Assembly (NCBI GenBank): GCA_964540765.1
Contig: CAZINW010000016.1
Coordinates: forward strand, 1-45,101
Reading direction: 5' to 3'
Length of the DNA: 45,101 nt
Origin: CAZJLN01 sp964540765
Lineage (GTDB): Bacteria; Chloroflexota; Anaerolineae; Anaerolineales; Anaerolineaceae
Part shown: in pieces, positions 40,128-45,101 of the stretch
How the letters are laid out: every line of letters begins with the position of its first letter
Numbering within the stretch: position 1 is the first letter of the stretch
Notes under the pieces: model-generated
The model's input: only the letters and a program-made list of their open reading frames with translations
The model's database searches: none
Told to the model about the DNA's origin: nothing
Position numbers and translations under genes: made by a program

Positions 40128-42998
40128 TCAGTCATTGACCTTCAGTGCTTGTTTTTCCCTACGCTTTGAAGTGATGGTTTTCATCAACTCTGCCGCAATG
40201 GAGGGCAGGAGGATCAATGGGGTCATCACCAACCACTCCCACCAAGTCAGCGTTTTGGTATTGAAGATTGGCTGCAGGAAAGGCACGTAAATGACAAGCA
40301 GGATCAGGATAAAGGACGCTAAAACTGCCCAGTTCATCAGCTTGTTCTTGAAGGCACCGATCTTTAGAAGCGGGTAATATTCCGAGCGGGCGGTGAAGGC
40401 TCTCAGCAGTTCGCTCATGGAAAGGGTCACAAATGCCATTGTCTCAGCCAGTTCAAGATGACCTGAATCGGCGTAGAGCCCCACCGCAAAAGCGCCCAGG
40501 GTGGCGGCAGTGATGGCGATGGTCTGGATGACAATGCCCAACTGCATGAATTTGTTGACAATGGGTTCCTTGGGCGGACGGGGCGGGTGGTTCATGATGT
40601 CAGGGTCACCCTTTTCATATCCGAGCGCCAGCGCCGGGGCACCATCCGTGACTAGGTTGAGCCAGAGCAGTTGAATGGCAGTGAGGGGCACCGGCCAGCC
40701 AAACAAGGTAGCCAGGAAGATGACCATGATCTCAGCAGCGTTGCAGGAGAGCAGATAGTAGACAAATTTGCGAATGTTGCTGTAGATGATGCGCCCTTGT
40801 TCCACCGCACTGACGATGCTGGCATAATTGTCATCCGTGAGCACCATATCGGCGGTCTCTTTGGCAACGTCTGTACCGGTGATGCCCATGGCAACGCCGA
40901 TATCTGCGCGCTTGATCGCGGGAGCATCATTGACGCCGTCGCCGGTCATGGCAACCATTTCGCCATTCGAGCGCAGTGCATCCACAATCCGCATCTTGTG
41001 TTTAGGGCTGACGCGCGCATAAACATCTGTCACCTTGACAATCTCAAGCATTTCCGCATCAGATTTGGCGTTCAGGTCAGCTCCAGTCAGCACCTGGTGT
41101 CCTTTGCGCAGGAGCCCGATTTCGTCAGCGATAGCCCTGGCAGTGTTGGGGTAATCGCCTGTGATCATCACCGTGCGGATACCAGCCTTGGTGGCTTCAA
41201 GCAAAGCGGGTTTTACTTCCTCACGCGCCGGGTCGATCATGCCGATCAGACCAGTGAAAATCAAATCCTTTTCCAAGGACTCGCTGTTGATCTCATCCGG
41301 CAGGGCGGATACCAGGCGGTAAGCCACGCCCAACACGCGCAGGGCATCGCCCGTCATGGTGTCATTGGCATCCAGGATCTCTTTGCGGATGCTGTCGGTC
41401 AGGTGCTCATCAGCATTGTTCAACTTCTGGCGGTAAGAGCACAGGTTCAAAACCACATCTGGGGCACCTTTGACGGCGATCACATACCACTGGCGTTTTT
41501 CTTCATCGCCAAAAGGTGAGAGGTCTTGAGTGGCAGGTGCTTCAATTTCATGGATCGTGACCATACGCTTGCGTTCCGAGTCAAAGGGAATCTCCTGACG
41601 GCGCGGGTAGGCTGTGTTTAAATCTTTGGCGGAGGCGCCTGCCTTTAATGCCGCCACCAGGATGGAACCTTCGGTCGGGTCGCCAACCATGCGAAATGTG
41701 GCTTCGCCTTCTGATTCGCCAGTGTATTCCAACTGGGAATCATTGTTGAGGGTGCCAACCCAAAGTGCGGTCTGCGCGGCGGAGTAATCCTTCAAATCAA
41801 CAGGGCTGCCATCCACGAGGAATTCACCGGTGGGAGCGTAGCCTGCTCCGGTGACTGTAATGAATTTTCCGTCCACCCAGAGGCGCGTGACGGTCATTTG
41901 GTTCTGGGTGAGGGTACCGGTCTTATCCGAGCAAATGACGGTGACAGATCCGAGGGTTTCAACTGATGCCAGTTTGCGAATGAGTGCGTGACGGCGCACC
42001 ATTTCACGCATCCCGCCTGCCAGGCTGATGGTGACCACCGCTGGCAGTCCTTCAGGCACAGCGGCAATGGCAAGGCTGACGGCGATCATGAATAATTTAA
42101 CGATCTCGTCCCAAATTGCCGGATCGGAGAAGGAGATCGCACCCGGCCCTGTCGTGACTCGGATAAGGCTGATGGCAAAGACAAGACCGCAAATGGCGAG
42201 GGCAGCATACCCAAGAATTTTTCCAAGCTGATCCAGCCGTTTCATTAAGGGGGTTTCTTCGGTTTCGACAGCCTGCAACATGGTGGCGATCAAGCCCAGT
42301 TGGGTGTGCATGCCAGTGCTGGTGACAACGCCCTTACCACGCCCATAGGTCACAAGAGTGCCCATGAAGGCGGTATTTGAACGATCCCCGAGGGGAATAT
42401 CGCTTTCCAGTCTGCTTTCAGCATGCTTTTGCACGGGCACAGACTCGCCGGTGAGTGAGGCTTCATCAATGCTCAGATTGATCGACTCGAGCAGACGCAG
42501 GTCAGCCGGGATAAAGTTACCGGCTTCGATGAAGACAACATCGCCGGGCACCAATTGGGGTGCAGGTACGGATATGCGGTGCCCGTCACGCAGCACCTGT
42601 GCTTCAGGGGCTGCCAGCTTTTTGAGGGCTGCCAAGGCTTCCTCGGCGCGTGATTCCTGAATGATGCCAAGAATGGCGTTCAAAATGACGATCAAGAGAA
42701 TGGCGCCTGCTTCCACATAATCGCCCAGAACGGCTGAGATGATGGCTGCGACGATTAGCAGCCAGATCACAAAACTGTTCGACTGTCCCCACAGCATCTG
42801 CAGGAAGGTGGTGCGTTTCTTTTCGGTCAGTTCGTTGAAACCATACTTTACCTGACGAACTTTGACCTCTTCGCTGGAAAGGCCCGTCTCAATGGGTGTG
42901 TCCAGTTGATGCAGGACCTCTGTGGTGGCAAGGGCATGCCAGGAAACAGAAATATCCTCTGGACTGGGATTGACTTCAATTTTCGTACTTTTACTCAT
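40128..42998 (-). CDS. Calcium-type P-type ATPase (P2A-like)
   Basis: 956 residues. The protein pumps cations, very probably Ca2+, across the membrane. The N-terminal cation-ATPase domain (about 20-60), TGES at 183-186, PEGLP in helix M4, DKTGTLT with phosphorylated Asp358, and TGDGVND (about 683) are all intact. Site residues match SERCA: Glu in M4 PEGLP, Asn and Glu in M5 (SCNAAE), and Asn, Thr, Asp in M6 (NLVTDGAPA). It ends with four C-terminal helices and a basic tail. The ATG at 42998 has AGGAG 11 bases upstream. An ATT codon nearer to it is in frame but unlikely. The gene is monocistronic. Confidence 0.94.
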   Translation of the reverse strand: MSKSTKIEVNPSPEDISVSWHALATTEVLHQLDTPIETGLSSEEVKVRQVKYGFNELTEKKRTTFLQMLWGQSNSFVIWLLIVAAIISAVLGDYVEAGAILLIVILNAILGIIQESRAEEALAALKKLAAPEAQVLRDGHRISVPAPQLVPGDVVFIEAGNFIPADLRLLESINLSIDEASLTGESVPVQKHAESRLESDIPLGDRSNTAFMGTLVTYGRGKGVVTSTGMHTQLGLIATMLQAVETEETPLMKRLDQLGKILGYAALAICGLVFAISLIRVTTGPGAISFSDPAIWDEIVKLFMIAVSLAIAAVPEGLPAVVTISLAGGMREMVRRHALIRKLASVETLGSVTVICSDKTGTLTQNQMTVTRLWVDGKFITVTGAGYAPTGEFLVDGSPVDLKDYSAAQTALWVGTLNNDSQLEYTGESEGEATFRMVGDPTEGSILVAALKAGASAKDLNTAYPRRQEIPFDSERKRMVTIHEIEAPATQDLSPFGDEEKRQWYVIAVKGAPDVVLNLCSYRQKLNNADEHLTDSIRKEILDANDTMTGDALRVLGVAYRLVSALPDEINSESLEKDLIFTGLIGMIDPAREEVKPALLEATKAGIRTVMITGDYPNTARAIADEIGLLRKGHQVLTGADLNAKSDAEMLEIVKVTDVYARVSPKHKMRIVDALRSNGEMVAMTGDGVNDAPAIKRADIGVAMGITGTDVAKETADMVLTDDNYASIVSAVEQGRIIYSNIRKFVYYLLSCNAAEIMVIFLATLFGWPVPLTAIQLLWLNLVTDGAPALALGYEKGDPDIMNHPPRPPKEPIVNKFMQLGIVIQTIAITAATLGAFAVGLYADSGHLELAETMAFVTLSMSELLRAFTARSEYYPLLKIGAFKNKLMNWAVLASFILILLVIYVPFLQPIFNTKTLTWWEWLVMTPLILLPSIAAELMKTITSKRREKQALKVND

Positions 42999-43048
42999 AG
43001 CAATGGTTACTCCTGTAAATCCAGATAATAATGCCAATTTGTATTAAG

Positions 43049-43076
43049 CACCATAGAAAATCTATGGTGTTTTTTT
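43049..43076 (+). terminator. Canonical plus-strand terminator between divergent genes
   Basis: CACCATAGA (43049-43057) pairs perfectly with TCTATGGTG (43061-43069) across AAA, followed directly by seven T. It reads as a rho-independent terminator on the plus strand, although no plus-strand gene lies upstream. On the minus strand it would form a hairpin in the 5' leader region of the P-type ATPase. Confidence 0.8.
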
Positions 43077-43122
43077 ATTTAAAAAATCCGTTCAATTATA
43101 GTACAAAATCCGTATGGGTTGC

Positions 43123-43185
43123 GGATTTAATAACGGATTTAATAATGGATTTAATAACAGGGGATTTAATAACGGATTTAATAAC
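43123..43185. repeat. Five tandem copies of a 12-bp unit
   Basis: GGATTTAATAAC occurs at 43123, 43135 (last base T), 43147, 43162 and 43174. The copies are contiguous except for AGG between the third and fourth. Each is close to one helical turn plus 1.5 bp. The array lies in the spacer between the divergent P-type ATPase and holB. The rest of this 476-base gap shows only the terminator at 43049 and the holB promoter. Confidence 0.85.
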
Positions 43186-43439
43186 AGGAATGCTGAATCG
43201 TTTCACAAAACAAGGTTTTAATGAATATGCAGGTAATAATAATGCTCGAAATGATTGTCAAATCTACTGGCAGAGCAAACGGCGAAGGATGCGAGGGTTT
43301 TTAACCAGGCAGATTTCTTCACACTTGTGTGGGCTTCATCTTTATCAACCCTGTCCTGCTTCTTTATGAATGGTAGATATTCCGTCTGCCCCACATTTCG
43401 AATAACGCTGTAAAAGTTGATTAAACTGAAGCAAACAGG

Positions 43440-43468
43440 TTGCCAGAGACGACTGTCTACGCTACAAT
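43440..43468 (+). promoter_or_regulatory. holB promoter, leaderless-type spacing
   Basis: TTGCCA (43440-43445), 17 bp, TACAAT (43463-43468), then six bases to the ATG. No Shine-Dalgarno is present. This is the best-formed promoter in the window and predicts transcription starting at or beside the start codon. Confidence 0.7.
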
Positions 43469-43474
43469 TCAGGC

Positions 43475-44479
43475 ATGACTTGGGATATCTTTGGACATGA
43501 TGGTGCTGTGGCACTGCTGAAGGAGCATACCAAACCTGAAAAGCTGCGGCATGCCTATTTGATCACCGGTCCGCAGGGAGTTGGGCGGCGCTCGCTGGCA
43601 CTGGGGTTCATTAAAGCACTGAATTGCCAAAATCCCGTTGAACAGGGAGAGCCCTGTGGGGTTTGCAGCACCTGCCAGCAGATCGGACGCCAGGCATTCC
43701 CTGACCTGACAGTCATCACTGCTGAAGAGGGACATAAGGATATCCGTATTGAGCAGATAAGGGTACTTCAGCATACACTGATGCTGGCACCCTACCAGGC
43801 ACGCTACCGCGTCGCGCTCATCCTGGACTTTCAGAGAGTCACGGCGGGTGCATCTAATGCTTTGCTGAAAACCCTTGAGGAACCACCCCCCAAGGCGGTC
43901 CTGATCCTGACAGCAGATGCACAGGAAAGCCTGCTGCCGACCATTGCCTCGCGCTGCGAGGTGCTGCGGCTGCGACCGATGCGCGTGGCTGATGCCGGGC
44001 AGATCCTGGTTGAAAAGAAGGGGCTGAACCCCACGGATGCGCGCCTGCTGGCACACATTACCTCAGGGCGGCTGGGCGCAGCCATGCGGCTTTACAACGA
44101 TCCGCAAGCGCTTGTCTTCCGCGGGCAATTGCTGGATGACCTGGCAGAGTTACTGCCGGCAAACAGGCGTGAGCGCTTTGCCTACCTGGATGGGCAGTTC
44201 AAGCACAGCCGGGCGGGGCGTGATGCTCTCTTTGAGATCATCAGCGTCTGGCTGACTTTCTGGCGCGATGTGTTCATCTGTACTGCCTGGGCTGAGTTGC
44301 CATTAGTCAATATTGACCGTGAGCCATTCATTCGCAGGGTGGCTGGAAAGGTGGACATGCAGACTGCGCAGCGGGTCATGACCTCATTGGAAGAAGGTTT
44401 GGAGCAACTGGACGTCTATGTCAATGTGCGCTTGCTGGCGGAAAATTTGCTATTATTGTGGCCGAGGATTAATATCTGA
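43475..44479 (+). CDS. holB: DNA polymerase III delta-prime subunit
   Basis: 334 residues. Delta-prime is the clamp-loader stator. The P-loop region reads TGPQGVGRRS (31-40), with Arg in place of the catalytic Lys, as expected for a subunit that does not hydrolyse ATP. The four-Cys zinc module is Cys51, Cys61, Cys64, Cys67. The SRC motif is in IASRCEVLRL, and the sensor block NALLKTLEEPP is present. It is complete. The promoter TTGCCA-N17-TACAAT ends six bases before the ATG. The delta gene holA is in the clpC-radA cluster of this window. Confidence 0.95.
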   Translation: MTWDIFGHDGAVALLKEHTKPEKLRHAYLITGPQGVGRRSLALGFIKALNCQNPVEQGEPCGVCSTCQQIGRQAFPDLTVITAEEGHKDIRIEQIRVLQHTLMLAPYQARYRVALILDFQRVTAGASNALLKTLEEPPPKAVLILTADAQESLLPTIASRCEVLRLRPMRVADAGQILVEKKGLNPTDARLLAHITSGRLGAAMRLYNDPQALVFRGQLLDDLAELLPANRRERFAYLDGQFKHSRAGRDALFEIISVWLTFWRDVFICTAWAELPLVNIDREPFIRRVAGKVDMQTAQRVMTSLEEGLEQLDVYVNVRLLAENLLLLWPRINI

Positions 44480-44535
44480 AATTCCCGTTCCCCATCATGG
44501 ACAGGATGAATACTATTTCCTGCGATTATTCTAAA

Positions 44536-44873
44536 ATGAATGAAACAAGCCACCGCCGCAGCATCCGTTTAACGGAATATGATTATTCACAGGAAGGCGC
44601 CTATTTTGTGGCCATTGTTACCCAAGGTCGGCGGTATTTGTTTGGAGAGATGAAATTGAATCCGGCAGGTATGATGGTGGAACAGGTATGTCAAGAAATC
44701 CCTCGATATATATAGATGGCGTCCATACCTATCTCTGGTCTGTATTTGATCATCGTTTATGGCAGCGCAATTACTACGAGCATATCATCAGGAATGAAAG
44801 CGACCTGCAATCCATCAGCGATTACATACTCACCAACCCCTAAAATTGGGAAACGGATGAGGAATACCAGGGT
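44536..44873 (+). pseudogene. REP-associated tyrosine transposase (RAYT), internally deleted
   Basis: The first part (44536-44715) reads RRSIRLTEYDYSQEGAYFV, then VTQGRRYLFGE and CQEIPRYI, the N-terminus of IS200-like RAYT enzymes. After a stop and frame change, 44718-44873 reads VFDHRLWQRNYYEHIIRNES, then YILTNP, an in-frame TAA, and NWETDEEY: the C-terminal part with the Tyr region. About 75 residues between these parts, including the HUH motif, are missing. The gene is therefore dead by deletion, frameshift and nonsense. Family knowledge is recalled. REP-like hairpins follow immediately. Confidence 0.8.
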
Positions 44874-44908
44874 AAAATTGGAAGGGCACTTCTCCAACAT
44901 ATCTTTAG

Positions 44909-44958
44909 GTAAGGGCAACTCATCCCAAAAAAGAACTGGGACTTTGAGTCGCCCCTAC
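44909..44958. repeat. REP-like inverted repeat next to the RAYT relic
   Basis: GTAAGGGCAACTC (44909-44921) and GAGTCGCCCCTAC (44946-44958) are imperfect inverted repeats (11 of 13). RAYT genes are normally flanked by such palindromes, which are their substrates. Confidence 0.55.
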
Positions 44959-45032
44959 AATTTCAGCTGCAAAATTGAGTCAATTTCACATCATACCAAA
45001 GGTGTCAGGATTAAGGAGACATACGGTCAAAA

Positions 45033-45080
45033 TCTCTCGCTGGTCCCACAGGGAGGCTTCGCACTGGGACACCAGAGAGA
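45033..45080. repeat. Second imperfect palindrome near the window end
   Basis: TCTCTCGCTGGTCCCA (45033-45048) faces TGGGACACCAGAGAGA (45065-45080), giving a long imperfect stem with a 16-nt loop. It may be another REP-type unit. Its continuation is outside the window. Confidence 0.5.
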
Positions 45081-45101
45081 TCGATGTGTTATTGCATTTT
45101 A

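Overview
The window looks like chromosomal DNA of a Chloroflexota bacterium, most likely class Anaerolineae. This is an inference from gene content: MutS2, a ClpC-RadA-DUF6391-HolA cluster, SpoVS outside any sporulation locus, paired deoxynucleoside kinases, and secreted peptidases ending in a Tyr-x-x-Pro-Met-Ile type tail. I see no rRNA, tRNA, CRISPR array, prophage or intact transposon. Genes are on both strands, mostly as single genes or operons of two to four.

Layout. 0-10.5 kb: a transposase stub, mutS2, cysS, an M3 peptidase, a DUF4143 ATPase, hutI with a small membrane protein, and a Ddl-like ATP-grasp ligase. 10.5-16 kb: an HD hydrolase plus ADP-ribosylglycohydrolase operon, a two-gene [NiFe] hydrogenase whose promoter region carries a phased DnaA-box array, and a VanZ-like membrane protein. 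16-22.5 kb: an inositol-phosphatase-family gene, then the minus-strand run clpC, radA, DUF6391, holA. 22.5-27.1 kb: a structured duplicated intergenic repeat, a GT-C-like membrane protein, a small membrane protein, an M42 peptidase and a 4HBT thioesterase. 27.2-33.8 kb: an Rrf2 regulator, an MFS transporter, a tandem family of secreted M14 carboxypeptidases (one remnant, two full genes) and a deoxynucleoside kinase. 33.9-36.5 kb: spoVS, a 618-bp spacer with tandem DnaA boxes every 10-11 bp, a nucleotidyltransferase and a second deoxynucleoside kinase. 36.7-45.1 kb: a second M3 peptidase, a CcrM-type adenine methyltransferase, a Ca2+-type P-ATPase, holB, and a decayed REP-associated transposase with REP-like hairpins.

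Themes. Replication, repair and protein quality control dominate (mutS2, radA, holA, holB, clpC, ccrM-like, two dNKs). Peptide degradation is the second theme (two M3, one M42, two M14). The strongest candidates for something undescribed are the two helically phased DnaA-box arrays: one sits on the hydrogenase promoter, the other in an AT-rich gap. A CcrM-type methyltransferase lies in the same window. Together they suggest a cell-cycle/DnaA circuit, but this is inference. Other oddities are a hydrogenase large subunit that ends at its metal-binding motif, a DUF4143 ATPase with a broken Walker A, an M14 paralogue with Asp in place of a zinc-ligand Glu, and several genes whose -10 box lies only 6-7 nt before ATG, as in leaderless transcripts.
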